Assembly: GCA_037893245.1 (NCBI GenBank)
Contig: JBAIAA010000239.1
Coordinates: 310,001 to 374,000 of the forward strand
From: Crossaster papposus
Lineage: Eukaryota > Echinodermata > Asteroidea > Velatida > Solasteridae
DNA: 64,000 bases
Direction of reading: 5' to 3'
In this document: piece by piece, positions 12,940-25,795 of the stretch
Position numbering within the stretch: the stretch's first letter is position 1
How the letters are laid out: every line of letters begins with the position of its first letter
Position numbers and translations under genes: made by a program
The notes under the pieces: generated by a model
Seen by the model: only the letters and a program-made list of their open reading frames with translations
Told to the model about the DNA's origin: nothing
Databases searched by the model: none

Positions 12940-15561
12940 AATTCAATGCGAATTCAATGCGAATTCAATGCGAATTCAATGCGAATTCAATGCGAATTCA
13001 ATGCGAATTCAATGCGAATTCAATGCGAATTCAATGCGAATTCAATGCGAATTCAATGCGAATTCAATGCGAATTCAATGCGAATTCAATGCGAATTCAA
13101 TGCGAATTCAATGCGAATTCAATGCGAATTAATTGCGAATTCAATGCGAATTCAATGCGAATTCAATGCGAATTCAATGCGAATTCAATGCGAATTCAAT
13201 GCGAATTCAATGCGAATTCAATGCGAATTCAATGCGAATTCAATGCGAATTCAATGCGAATTATTCGTTGACGCATTCAATGCGAATTATTCGTTGACGC
13301 ATTCAATGCGAATTATTCGTTGACGCATTCAATGCGAATTATTCGTTGACGCATTCAATGAATTATTCGTTGACGCATTCAATGAATTATTCGTTGACGC
13401 ATTCAATGAATTATTCGTTGACGCATTCAATGAATTATTCGTTGACGCATTCAATGAATTATTCGTTGACGCATTCAATGCGAATTTAATGCGAATTCAA
13501 TGCGAATTCAATGCGAATTCAATGCGAATTCATCTTTGACGTATTCCTTGACGCATTTTTTGATGTGGGAAGTCGCCCGCGGGAAATCGCCCCGCGTAAA
13601 ATGCCCCAAGGGAAATTGCCCCACGGGAATTCGCCCCACGGTAAATCCCCCCACGGGAAATCCCCCCCACGGGAAATTTCTCCCGGGGAAATCCCCTGCC
13701 GAATTCAAGGAATTATGCAAATTTAATGCGAATTCAATGAATTATTCGTTGACGTATTCTTTGACGCATTCAATGCGAATTCAATGCGAATTCAATGCGA
13801 ATTCAATGCGAATTCAATGCGAATTCAATGCGAATTCAATGCGAATTCAATGCGAATTCAATGCGAATTCAATGCGAATTCAATGCGAATTCAATGCGAA
13901 TTCAATGCGAATTCAATGCGAATTCAATGCGAATTCAATGCGAATTCAATGCGAATTCAATGCGAATTCAATGCGAATTCAATGCGAATTCAATGCGAAT
14001 TCAATGCGAATTCAATGCGAATTCAATGCGAATTCAATGCGAATTCAATGCGAATTCAATGCGAATTCAATGCGAATTCAATGCGAATTCAATGCGAATT
14101 CAATGAATTAATCTTTGACGTATTCTTTGACGCATTTTTAAATGTGGGAAGTCGCCTGCGGGAAATTGCCCCGCGGAAAATGCCCCAAGGGAAATTGCCC
14201 CACGGTAAATCCCCCCACGGGAAATCCCCCTCACGGGAAATTCCTCCCGGGGAAATCCCCTGCCGAATTCAAGGAATTATGCAAATTCAATGCGAATTCA
14301 ATGAATTATTCGTTGACGCATTCAATGCGAATTCAATGCGAATTCAATGCGAATTCAATGCGAATTCAATGCGAATTCAATGCGAATTCAATGCGAATTC
14401 AATGCGAATTCAATGCGAATTCAATGCGAATTCAATGCGAATTCAATGCGAATTCAATGCGAATTCAATGCGAATTCAATGCGAATTCAATGCGAATTCA
14501 ATGCGAATTCAATGCGAATTCAATGCGAATTCAATGCGAATTCAATGCGAATTCAATGCGAATTCAATGCGAATTCAATGCGAATTCAATGCGAATTCAA
14601 TGAATTAATCTTTGACGTATTCTTTGACGCATTTTTAGATGTGGGAAGTCGCCTGCGGGAAATTGCCCCGCGGAAAATGCCCCAAGGGAAATTGCCCCAC
14701 GGTAAATCCCCCCACGGGAAATCCCCCCCACGGGAAATTCCTCCCGGGGAAATCCCCTGCCGAATTCAAGGAATTATGCAAATTCAATGCGAATTCAATG
14801 AATTATTCGTTGACGCATTCAATGCGAATTCAATGCGAATTCAATGCCAATTAAATGCGAATTCAATGCGAATTCAATGATTTAACTTATTCTTTGACGC
14901 ATTTTTTGATGTGGGAAGTCCCCCGCGGAAAATCCCCCCGCGGGAAATTTGATGATTTGATGATTTGATGATTTGATGATTCGATGATTCGATGATGTCC
15001 GATGATGTCCGATGATGTCCGATGATGTCCGATGATGTCCGATGATGTCCGATGATGTCCGATGATGTCCGATGATGTCCGATGATGTCCGATGATGTCC
15101 GATGATGTCCGATGATGTCCGGTGATGTCCGGTGATGTCCGGTGATGTCCGGTGATGTCCGATGATGTCCGATGATGTCCGGTGATGTCCGGTGATGTCC
15201 GGTGATGTCCGGTGATGTCCGGTGATGTCCGGTGATGTCCGGTGATGTCCGATGATGTCCGATGATGTCCGATGATGTCCGATGATGCCCGATGATGCCC
15301 GATGATGCCCGATGATGTCCGATGATGTCCGATGATGTCCGATGATGTCCGATGATGTCCGATGATGTCCGATGATGTCCGGTGATGTCCGGTGATGTCC
15401 GGTGATGTCCGGTGATGTCCGGTGATGTCCGGTGATGTCCGGTGATGTCCGGTGATGTCCGGTGATGTCCGGTGATGTCCGGTGATGTCCGATGATATCC
15501 GGTGATGTCCGGTGATGTCCGGTGATGTCCGGTGATGTCCGGTGATGTCCGGTGATGTCCG
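12940..15561 (+). repeat. Composite unit 9 (~2.62 kb, three linkers and a 24/26-bp array)
   Basis: This is the first unit with a 24/26-bp array (13259-13479), placed after an 11-bp array (12940-13258) that has variants near 13130. Three linkers follow, at about 13528-13766, 14106-14318 and 14603-14816, separated by 11-bp arrays. The first is the form starting GCGAATTCATC; the other two are the unit 1 form. The 10-bp array (about 14996-15561) has a GCCC triplet near 15288. Confidence 0.95.
13259..13479 (+). repeat. 24/26-bp tandem array (TTCGTTGACGCATTC unit), copy A
   Basis: Nine tandem units: three of 26 bp, in which the core is followed by AATGCG, then six of 24 bp, in which it is followed by AATG. 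The core TTCGTTGACGCATTC also occurs in linker tails, so the array looks like an expanded linker tail. It passes back into 11-bp repeats through a T-type 11-mer (AATTTAATGCG) that is present after every such array from A to F. Confidence 0.95.
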
Positions 15562-17091
15562 AATTCAATGCGAATTCAATGCGAATTCAATGCGAATTCA
15601 ATGCGAATTCAATGCGAATTCAATGCGAATTCAATGCGAATTCAATGCGAATTCAATGCGAATTCAATGCGAATTCAATGCGAATTCAATGCGAATTCAA
15701 TGCGAATTCAATGCGAATTCAATGCGAATTCAATGCGAATTCAATGCGAATTCAATGCGAATTCAATGCGAATTCAATGCGAATTCAATGCGAATTCAAT
15801 GCGAATTCAATGCGAATTCAATGCGAATTCAATGCGAATTCAATGCGAATTCAATGCGAATTCAATGCGAATTCAATGCGAATTCAATGCGAATTCAATG
15901 CGAATTCAATGCGAATTCAATGCGAATTCAATGCGAATTCAATGCGAATTCAATGCGAATTCAATGCGAATTCAATGCGAATTCAATGCGAATTCAATGC
16001 GAATTCAATGCGAATTCAATGCGAATTCAATGCGAATTCAATGCGAATTCAATGCGAATTCAATGAATTAATCTTTGACGTATTCCTTGACGCATTTTTT
16101 TATGTGGGAAGTCGCCCGCGGGAAATCGCCCCGCGTAAAATGCCCCAAGGGAAATTGCCCCACGGGAATTCGCCCCACGGTAAATCCCCCCACGGGAAAT
16201 CCCCCCCACGGGAAATTCCTCCCGGGGAAATCCCCTGCCGAATTCAAGGAATTATGGAAATTCAATGCGAATTCAATGAATTATTCGTTGACGTATTCTT
16301 TGACGTATTTGTTGACGCATTCAATGCGAATTCAATGCGAATTCAATGCGAATTCAATGCGAATTCAATGCGAATTCAATGCGAATTCAATGCGAATTCA
16401 ATGCGAATTCAATGCGAATTCAATGCGAATTCAATGCGAATTCAATGCGAATTCAATGCGAATTCAATGCGAATTCAATGCATTAATCTTTGACGTATTC
16501 TTTGACGCATTTTTTGATGTGGGAAGTCGCCCGCGGGAAATGCCCCAAGGGAAATTGCCCCACGGGAAATCGCCCCACGGTAAATCCCCCCACGGGAAAT
16601 CCCCCTCACGGGAAACTTCCCCCGGGGAAATCCCCTGCCGAATTCAAGGAATTATGAAAATTCAATGCGAATTCAATGAATTATTCGTTGACGCATTCAA
16701 TGCGAATTCAATGCGAATTCAATGCGAATTCAATGCGAATTCAATGCGAATTCAATGATTTAACTTATTCTTTGACGCATTTTTTGATGTGGGAAGTCCC
16801 CTGCGGAAAATCCCCCCGCGGGAAATTTGATGATTTGATGATTTGATGATTTGATGATTTGATGATTTGATGATTCGATGATTCGATGATTCGATGATTC
16901 GATGATGTCCGATGATGTCCGATGATGTCCGATGATGTCCGATGATGTCCGATGATGTCCGATGATGTCCGATGATGTCCGATGATGTCCGGTGATGTCC
17001 GGTGATGTCCGGTGATGTCCGGTGATGTCCGGTGATGTCCGGTGATGTCCGGTGATGTCCGATGATGCCCGATGATGTCCGATGATGTCCG
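15562..17091 (+). repeat. Composite unit 10 (~1.53 kb, two linkers)
   Basis: The long 11-bp array is 15562-16065. The first linker (16066-16318) is the unit 8 form and the second (16482-16698) the unit 3 form, with an AACTTCCCCCGG variant near 16615. The spacer has CCCCTGCGG in place of CCCCCGCGG. The 8-bp array is long and the 10-bp array short. The right ~1.1 kb is repeated as unit 11. Confidence 0.95.
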
Positions 17092-18203
17092 AATTCAATG
17101 CGAATTCAATGCGAATTAAATGCGAATTCAATGCGAATTCAATGCGAATTCAATGCGAATTCAATGCGAATTCAATGAATTAATCTTTGACGTATTCCTT
17201 GACGCATTTTTTTATGTGGGAAGTCGCCCGCGGGAAATCGCCCCGCGTAAAATGCCCCAAGGGAAATTGCCCCACGGGAATTCGCCCCACGGTAAATCCC
17301 CCCACGGGAAATCCCCCCCACGGGAAATTCCTCCCGGGGAAATCCCCTGCCGAATTCAAGGAATTATGGAAATTCAATGCGAATTCAATGAATTATTCGT
17401 TGACGTATTCTTTGACGTATTTGTTGACGCATTCAATGCGAATTCAATGCGAATTCAATGCGAATTCAATGCGAATTCAATGCGAATTCAATGCGAATTC
17501 AATGCGAATTCAATGCGAATTCAATGCGAATTCAATGCGAATTCAATGCGAATTCAATGCGAATTCAATGCGAATTCAATGCGAATTCAATGCATTAATC
17601 TTTGACGTATTCTTTGACGCATTTTTTGATGTGGGAAGTCGCCCGCGGGAAATGCCCCAAGGGAAATTGCCCCACGGGAAATCGCCCCACGGTAAATCCC
17701 CCCACGGGAAATCCCCCTCACGGGAAACTTCCCCCGGGGAAATCCCCTGCCGAATTCAAGGAATTATGAAAATTCAATGCGAATTCAATGAATTATTCGT
17801 TGACGCATTCAATGCGAATTCAATGCGAATTCAATGCGAATTCAATGCGAATTCAATGCGAATTCAATGATTTAACTTATTCTTTGACGCATTTTTTGAT
17901 GTGGGAAGTCCCCTGCGGAAAATCCCCCCGCGGGAAATTTGATGATTTGATGATTTGATGATTTGATGATTTGATGATTTGATGATTCGATGATTCGATG
18001 ATTCGATGATTCGATGATGTCCGATGATGTCCGATGATGTCCGATGATGTCCGATGATGTCCGATGATGTCCGATGATGTCCGATGATGTCCGATGATGT
18101 CCGGTGATGTCCGGTGATGTCCGGTGATGTCCGGTGATGTCCGGTGATGTCCGGTGATGTCCGGTGATGTCCGATGATGCCCGATGATGTCCGATGATGT
18201 CCG
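17092..18203 (+). repeat. Composite unit 11 (1112 bp, near-exact tandem copy of the end of unit 10)
   Basis: Every landmark of 15980-17091 recurs here 1112 bp later. These include both linkers (about 17178-17430 and 17594-17810), the private AACTTCCCCCGG variant, and the pattern of 8- and 10-bp repeats. The leading 11-bp array is only about 85 bp and contains an AAATGCG copy near 17117, a marker that also opens units 12-14. Confidence 0.95.
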
Positions 18204-20521
18204 AATTCAATGCGAATTCAATGCGAATTAAATGCGAATTCAATGCGAATTCAATGCGAATTCAATGCGAATTCAATGCGAATTCAATGCGAATTCAATG
18301 CGAATTCAATGCGAATTCAATGCGAATTCAATGCGAATTCAATGCGAATTCAATGCGAATTCAATGCGAATTCAATGCGAATTCAATGCGAATTCAATGC
18401 GAATTCAATGCGAATTCAATGCGAATTCAATGCGAATTCAATGCGAATTCAATGCGAATTCAATGCGAATTCAATGCGAATTCAATGCGAATTCAATGCG
18501 AATTATTCGTTGACGCATTCAATGCGAATTATTCGTTGACGCATTCAATGCGAATTATTCGTTGACGCATTCAATGCGAATTATTCGTTGACGCATTCAA
18601 TGAATTATTCGTTGACGCATTCAATGAATTATTCGTTGACGCATTCAATGAATTATTTCTTTGACGCATTCAATGAATTATTCGTTGACGCATTCAATGA
18701 ATTATTCGTTGACGCATTCAATGAATTATTCGTTGACGCATTCAATGCGAATTTAATGCGAATTCAATGCGAATTCAATGCGAATTCAATGCGAATTCAT
18801 CTTTGACGTATTCCTTGACGCATTTTTTGATGTGGGAAGTCGCCCGCGGGAAATCGCCCCGCGTAAAATGCCCCAAGGGAAATTGCCCCACGGGAATTCG
18901 CCCCACGGTAAATCCCCCCACGGGAAATCCCCCCCACGGGAAATTTCTCCCGGGGAAATCCCCTGCCGAATTCAAGGAATTATGCAAATTTAATGCGAAT
19001 TCAATGAATTATTCGTTGACGTATTCTTTGACGTATTTGTTGACGCATTCAATGCGAATTCAATGCGAATTCAATGCGAATTCAATGCGAATTCAATGCG
19101 AATTCAATGCGAATTCAATGCGAATTCAATGCGAATTCAATGCGAATTCAATGCGAATTCAATGCGAATTCAATGCGAATTCAATGCGAATTCAATGCGA
19201 ATTCAATGCGAATTCAATGCGAATTCAATGCGAATTCAATGCGAATTCAATGCGAATTCAATGCGAATTCAATGCGAATTCAATGCGAATTCAATGCGAA
19301 TTCAATGCGAATTCAATGCGAATTCAATGCGAATTCAATGCGAATTCAATGCGAATTCAATGCGAATTCAATGCGAATTCAATGCGAATTCAATGCGAAT
19401 TCAATGCGAATTCAATGCGAATTTAATGCGAATTCAATGCGAATTCAATGCGAATTCAATGCGAATTCAATGCGAATTCAATGAATTAATCTTTAACGTA
19501 TTCCTTGACGCATTTTTTTATGTGGGAAGTCGCCCGCGGGAAATCGCCCCGCGTAAAATGCCCCAAGGGAAATTGCCCCACGGGAATTCGCCCCACGGTA
19601 AATCCCCCCAAGGGAAATCCCCCCCACGGGAATTTCCTCCCGGGGAAATCCCCTGCCGAATTCAAGGAATTATGGAAATTCAATGCGAATTCAATGAATT
19701 ATTCGTTGACGTATTCTTTGACGTATTTGTTGACGCATTCAATGCGAATTCAATGCGAATTCAATGCGAATTCAATGCGAATTCAATGCGAATTCAATGC
19801 GAATTCAATGCGAATTCAATGCGAATTCAATGCTAATTCAATGCGAATTCAATGCGAATTCAATGCGAATTCAATGCGAATTCAATGCGAATTCAATGCG
19901 AATTCAATGCGAATTCAATGCATTAATCTTTGACGTATTCTTTGACGCATTTTTTGATGTGGGAAGTCGCCCGCGGGAAATGCCCCAAGGGAAATTGCCC
20001 CACGGGAAATCGCCCCACGGTAAATCCCCCCACGGGAAATCCCCCTCACGGGAAACTCCTCCCGGGGAAATCCCCTGCCGAATTCAAGGAATTATGAAAA
20101 TTCAATGCGAATTCAATGAATTATTCGTTGACGCATTCAATGCGAATTCAATGCGAATTCAATGCGAATTCAATGCGAATTTAATGCGAATTCAATGATT
20201 TAACTTATTCTTTGACGCATTTTTTGATGTGGGAAGTCCCCTGCGGAAAATCCCCCCGCGGGAAATTTGATGATTTGATGATTTGATGATTTGATGATTT
20301 GATGATTTGATGATTCGATGATTCGATGATTCGATGATTCGATGATGTCCGATGATGTCCGATGATGTCCGATGATGTCCGATGATGTCCGATGATGTCC
20401 GATGATGTCCGATGATGTCCGATGATGTCCGGTGATGTCCGGTGATGTCCGGTGATGTCCGGTGATGTCCGGTGATGTCCGGTGATGTCCGATGATGCCC
20501 GATGATGTCCGATGATGTCCG
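18204..20521 (+). repeat. Composite unit 12 (~2.32 kb, three linkers and a 24/26-bp array)
   Basis: Order: 11-bp array with an AAATGCG copy near 18230, a 24/26-bp array (18501-18746), linker (18800-19046, GCGAATTCATC form), 11-bp array, linker (19484-19738, unit 8 form with a TTTAACG variant), 11-bp array with GCTAATTC near 19830, linker (19922-20136, unit 3 form), spacer, 8-bp and 10-bp repeats. The same order recurs in units 16 and 17. Confidence 0.95.
18501..18746 (+). repeat. 24/26-bp tandem array, copy B
   Basis: 26-bp units followed by 24-bp units around TTCGTTGACGCATTC, as in copy A. One unit reads ATTTCTTTGACG near 18655. It exits through the same T-type 11-mer as the other copies. 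Confidence 0.95.
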
Positions 20522-21810
20522 AATTCAATGCGAATTCAATGCGAATTAAATGCGAATTAAATGCGAATTCAATGCGAATTCAATGCGAATTCAATGCGAA
20601 TTCAATGCGAATTCAATGCGAATTCAATGCGAATTCAATGCGAATTCAATGCGAATTCAATGCGAATTCAATGCGAATTCAATGCGAATTCAATGCGAAT
20701 TCAATGCGAATTTAATGCGAATTCAATGCGAATTCAATGCGAATTCAATGCGAATTCAATGCGAATTCAATGAATTAATCTTTAACGTATTCCTTGACGC
20801 ATTTTTTTATGTGGGAAGTCGCCCGCGGGAAATCGCCCCGCGTAAAATGCCCCAAGGGAAATTGCCCCACGGGAATTCGCCCCACGGTAAATCCCCCCAA
20901 GGGAAATCCCCCCCACGGGAATTTCCTCCCGGGGAAATCCCCTGCCGAATTCAAGGAATTATGGAAATTCAATGCGAATTCAATGAATTATTCGTTGACG
21001 TATTCTTTGACGTATTTGTTGACGCATTCAATGCGAATTCAATGCGAATTCAATGCGAATTCAATGCGAATTCAATGCGAATTCAATGCGAATTCAATGC
21101 GAATTCAATGCGAATTCAATGCTAATTCAATGCGAATTCAATGCGAATTCAATGCGAATTCAATGCGAATTCAATGCGAATTCAATGCGAATTCAATGCG
21201 AATTCAATGCATTAATCTTTGACGTATTCTTTGACGCATTTTTTGATGTGGGAAGTCGCCCGCGGGAAATGCCCCAAGGGAAATTGCCCCACGGGAAATC
21301 GCCCCACGGTAAATCCCCCCACGGGAAATCCCCCTCACGGGAAACTCCTCCCGGGGAAATCCCCTGCCGAATTCAAGGAATTATGAAAATTCAATGCGAA
21401 TTCAATGAATTATTCGTTGACGCATTCAATGCGAATTCAATGCGAATTCAATGCGAATTCAATGCGAATTCAATGCGAATTCAATGATTTAACTTATTCT
21501 TTGACGCATTTTTTGATGTGGGAAGTCCCCTGCGGAAAATCCCCCCGCGGGAAATTTGATGATTTGATGATTTGATGATTTGATGATTTGATGATTTGAT
21601 GATTCGATGATTCGATGATTCGATGATTCGATGATGTCCGATGATGTCCGATGATGTCCGATGATGTCCGATGATGTCCGATGATGTCCGATGATGTCCG
21701 ATGATGTCCGATGATGTCCGGTGATGTCCGGTGATGTCCGGTGATGTCCGGTGATGTCCGGTGATGTCCGGTGATGTCCGATGATGCCCGATGATGTCCG
21801 ATGATGTCCG
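20522..21810 (+). repeat. Composite unit 13 (1289 bp, tandem copy of the right part of unit 12)
   Basis: This unit repeats 19233-20521 at an offset of 1289 bp. Shared private variants include TTTAACG in the first linker (20773-21027), CCAAGGGAAATCC, and GCTAATTC near 21121. The second linker is 21211-21425. The two copies differ by very few bases, for example one T-type 11-mer near 20180 that is absent here. Confidence 0.95.
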
Positions 21811-23031
21811 AATTCAATGCGAATTCAATGCGAATTAAATGCGAATTAAATGCGAATTAAATGCGAATTAAATGCGAATTCAATGCGAATTCAATGCGAA
21901 TTCAATGCGAATTAAATGCGAATTAAATGCGAATTAAATGCGAATTAAATGCGAATTCAATGCGAATTCAATGCGAATTCAATGCGAATTCAATGCGAAT
22001 TCAATGCGAATTCAATGCGAATTCAATGCGAATTCAATGCGAATTCAATGCGAATTCAATGCGAATTCAATGCGAATTCAATGCGAATTCAATGCGAATT
22101 CAATGCGAATTATTCGTTGACGCATTCAATGCGAATTATTCGTTGACGCATTCAATGCGAATTATTCGTTGACGCATTCAATGCGAATTATTCGTTGACG
22201 CATTCAATGAATTATTCGTTGACGCATTCAATGAATTATTCGTTGACGCATTCAATTAATTATTCGTTGACGCATTCAATGAATTATTCGTTGACGCATT
22301 CAATGAATTATTCGTTGACGCATTCAATGAATTATTCGTTGACGCATTCAATGCGAATTTAATGCGAATTCAATGCGAATTCAATGCGAATTCAATGCGA
22401 ATTCATCTTTGACGTATTCCTTGACGCATTTTTTGATGTGGGAAGTCGCCCGCGGGAAATCGCCCCGCGTAAAATGCCCCAAGGGAAATTGCCCCACGGG
22501 AATTCGCCCCACGGTAAATCCCCCCACGGGAAATCCCCCCCACGGGAAATTTCTCCCGGGGAAATCCCCTGCCGAATTCAAGGAATTATGCAAATTTAAT
22601 GCGAATTCAATGAATTATTCGTTGACGTATTCTTTGACGTATTCAATGCGAATTCAATGCGAATTCAATGCGAATTCAATGCGAATTCAATGCGAATTCA
22701 ATGCGAATTCAATGCGAATTCAATGCGAATTCAATGCGAATTCAATGCGAATTCAATGCGAATTCAATGCGAATTCAATGCGAATTCAATGCGAATTCAA
22801 TGCGAATTCAATGCGAATTCAATGCGAATTCAATGCGAATTCATCTTTGACGTATTCCTTGACGCATTTTTTGATGTGGGAAGTCGCCCGCGGGATGTCC
22901 GATGATGTCCGATGATGTCCGATGATGTCCGATGATGTCCGGTGATGTCCGGTGATGTCCGGTGATGTCCGGTGATGTCCGGTGATGTCCGGTGATGTCC
23001 GATGATGCCCGATGATGTCCGATGATGTCCG
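21811..23031 (+). repeat. Composite unit 14 (~1.22 kb, AAATGCG-rich, truncated second linker)
   Basis: The opening 11-bp array has eight copies of the AAATGCG variant in two blocks of four (about 21837-21955), elsewhere a rare single variant. A 24/26-bp array (22108-22352) and a linker (22404-22644) follow. A second linker (22843-22895) stops after its first CCCGCGGG box and joins directly to a short 10-bp array, skipping the usual spacer and 8-bp repeats. Confidence 0.95.
22108..22352 (+). repeat. 24/26-bp tandem array, copy C
   Basis: Same composition and exit as copies A and B. One unit junction reads CAATTAATTATTCG near 22255, a private variant. Confidence 0.95.
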
Positions 23032-23423
23032 AATTCAATGCGAATTCAATGCGAATTCAATGCGAATTCAATGCGAATTCAATGCGAATTCAATGCGAAT
23101 TCAATGCGAATTCAATGCGAATTCAATGCGAATTCAATGCGAATTCAATGCGAATTCAATGCGAATTCAATGCGAATTCAATGCGAATTCAATGCGAATT
23201 CAATGCGAATTCAATGCGAATTCAATGCGAATTCATCTTTGACGTATTCCTTGACGCATTTTTTGATGTGGGAAGTCGCCCGCGGGATGTCCGATGATGT
23301 CCGATGATGTCCGATGATGTCCGATGATGTCCGGTGATGTCCGGTGATGTCCGGTGATGTCCGGTGATGTCCGGTGATGTCCGGTGATGTCCGATGATGC
23401 CCGATGATGTCCGATGATGTCCG
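23032..23423 (+). repeat. Composite unit 15 (392 bp, minimal unit)
   Basis: This is the smallest complete unit: an 11-bp array (23032-23234), the same truncated linker (23235-23287) and a short 10-bp array. It repeats 22640-23031 at an offset of 392 bp with the same linker-to-10-mer breakpoint, so the truncation arose once and was then duplicated. Confidence 0.95.
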
Positions 23424-25795
23424 AATTCAATGCGAATTCAATGCGAATTCAATGCGAATTAAATGCGAATTCAATGCGAATTCAATGCGAATTCAATGCG
23501 AATTCAATGCGAATTCAATGCGAATTCAATGCGAATTCAATGCGAATTCAATGCGAATTCAATGCGAATTCAATGCGAATTCAATGCGAATTCAATGCGA
23601 ATTCAATGCGAATTCAATGCGAATTCAATGCGAATTCAATGCGAATTCAATGCGAATTCAATGCGAATTCAATGCGAATTCAATGCGAATTCAATGCGAA
23701 TTCAATGCGAATTCAATGCGAATTCAATGCGAATTCAATGCGAATTCAATGCGAATTCAATGCGAATTATTCGTTGACGCATTCAATGCGAATTATTCGT
23801 TGACGCATTCAATGCGAATTATTCGTTGACGCATTCAATGCGAATTATTCGTTGACGCATTCAATGAATTATTCGTTGACGCATTCAATGAATTATTCGT
23901 TGACGCATTCAATGAATTATTCGTTGACGCATTCAATGAATTATTCGTTGACGCATTCAATGAATTATTCGTTGACGCATTCAATGAATTATTCGTTGAC
24001 GCATTCAATGCGAATTTAATGCGAATTCAATGCGAATTCAATGCGAATTCAATGCGAATTCATCTTTGACGTATTCCTTGACGCATTTTTTGATGTGGGA
24101 AGTCGCCCGCGGGAAATCGCACCGCGTAAAATGCCCCAAGGGAAATTGCCCCACGGGAATTCGCCCCACGGTAAATCCCCCCACGGGAAATCCCCCCCAC
24201 GGGAAATTTCTCCCGGGGAAATCCCCTGCCGAATTCAAGGAATTATGCAAATTTAATGCGAATTCAATGAATTATTCGTTGACGTATTCTTTGACGTATT
24301 TGTTGACGCATTCAATGCGAATTCAATGCGAATTCAATGCGAATTCAATGCGAATTCAATGCGAATTCAATGCGAATTCAATGCGAATTCAATGCGAATT
24401 CAATGCGAATTCAATGCGAATTCAATGCGAATTCAATGCGAATTCAATGCGAATTCAATGCGAATTCAATGCGAATTCAATGCGAATTCAATGCGAATTC
24501 AATGCGAATTCAATGCGAATTCAATGCGAATTCAATGCGAATTCAATGCGAATTCAATGCGAATTCAATGCGAATTCAATGCGAATTCAATGCGAATTCA
24601 ATGCGAATTCAATGCGAATTCAATGCGAATTCAATGCGAATTCAATGCGAATTCAATGCGAATTCAATGCGAATTCAATGCGAATTCAATGCGAATTTAA
24701 TGCGAATTCAATGCGAATTCAATGCGAATTCAATGCGAATTCAATGCGAATTCAATGAATTAATCTTTAACGTATTCCTTGACGCATTTTTTTATGTGGG
24801 AAGTCGCCCGCGGGAAATCGCCCCGCGTAAAATGCCCCAAGGGAAATTGCCCCACGGGAATTCGCCCCACGGTAAATCCCCCCAAGGGAAATCCCCCCCA
24901 CGGGAATTTCCTCCCGGGGAAATCCCCTGCCGAATTCAAGGAATTATGGAAATTCAATGCGAATTCAATGAATTATTCGTTGACGTATTCTTTGACGTAT
25001 TTGTTGACGCATTCAATGCGAATTCAATGCGAATTCAATGCGAATTCAATGCGAATTCAATGCGAATTCAATGCGAATTCAATGCGAATTCAATGCGAAT
25101 TCAATGCGAATTCAATGCGAATTCAATGCGAATTCAATGCGAATTCAATGCGAATTCAATGCGAATTCAATGCGAATTCAATGCGAATTCAATGCATTAA
25201 TCTTTGACGTATTCTTTGACGCATTTTTTGATGTGGGAAGTCGCCCGCGGGAAATGCCCCAAGGGAAATTGCCCCACGGGAAATCGCCCCACGGTAAATC
25301 CCCCCACGGGAAATCCCCCTCACGGGAAACTCCTCCCGGGGAAATCCCCTGCCGAATTCAAGGAATTATGAAAATTCAATGCGAATTCAATGAATTATTC
25401 GTTGACGCATTCAATGCGAATTCAATGCGAATTCAATGCGAATTCAATGCGAATTCAATGCGAATTCAATGATTTAACTTATTCTTTGACGCATTTTTTG
25501 ATGTGGGAAGTCCCCTGCGGAAAATCCCCCCGCGGGAAATTTGATGATTTGATGATTTGATGATTTGATGATTTGATGATTTGATGATTCGATGATTCGA
25601 TGATTCGATGATTCGATGATGTCCGATGATGTCCGATGATGTCCGATGATGTCCGATGATGTCCGATGATGTCCGATGATGTCCGATGATGTCCGATGAT
25701 GTCCGGTGATGTCCGGTGATGTCCGGTGATGTCCGGTGATGTCCGGTGATGTCCGGTGATGTCCGATGATGCCCGATGATGTCCGATGATGTCCG
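23424..25795 (+). repeat. Composite unit 16 (~2.37 kb, three linkers and a 24/26-bp array)
   Basis: Same order as unit 12: 11-bp array with an AAATGCG copy near 23460, 24/26-bp array (23765-24009), and linkers at about 24061-24308, 24758-25012 and 25197-25410 in the same three forms, then spacer, 8-bp and 10-bp repeats. The first linker has a private GCACCGCG change near 24120. 24030-25472 matches 26303-27745 at an offset of 2273 bp. Confidence 0.95.
23765..24009 (+). repeat. 24/26-bp tandem array, copy D
   Basis: 26-bp then 24-bp units around TTCGTTGACGCATTC. It is the same length as copies C, E and F. Confidence 0.95.

Noticed and set aside
13259-13479. CENP-B box in the 24-bp unit (TTCGTTG)
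   Set aside because: Only the left half resembles the box. The required A and CGGG positions do not match.
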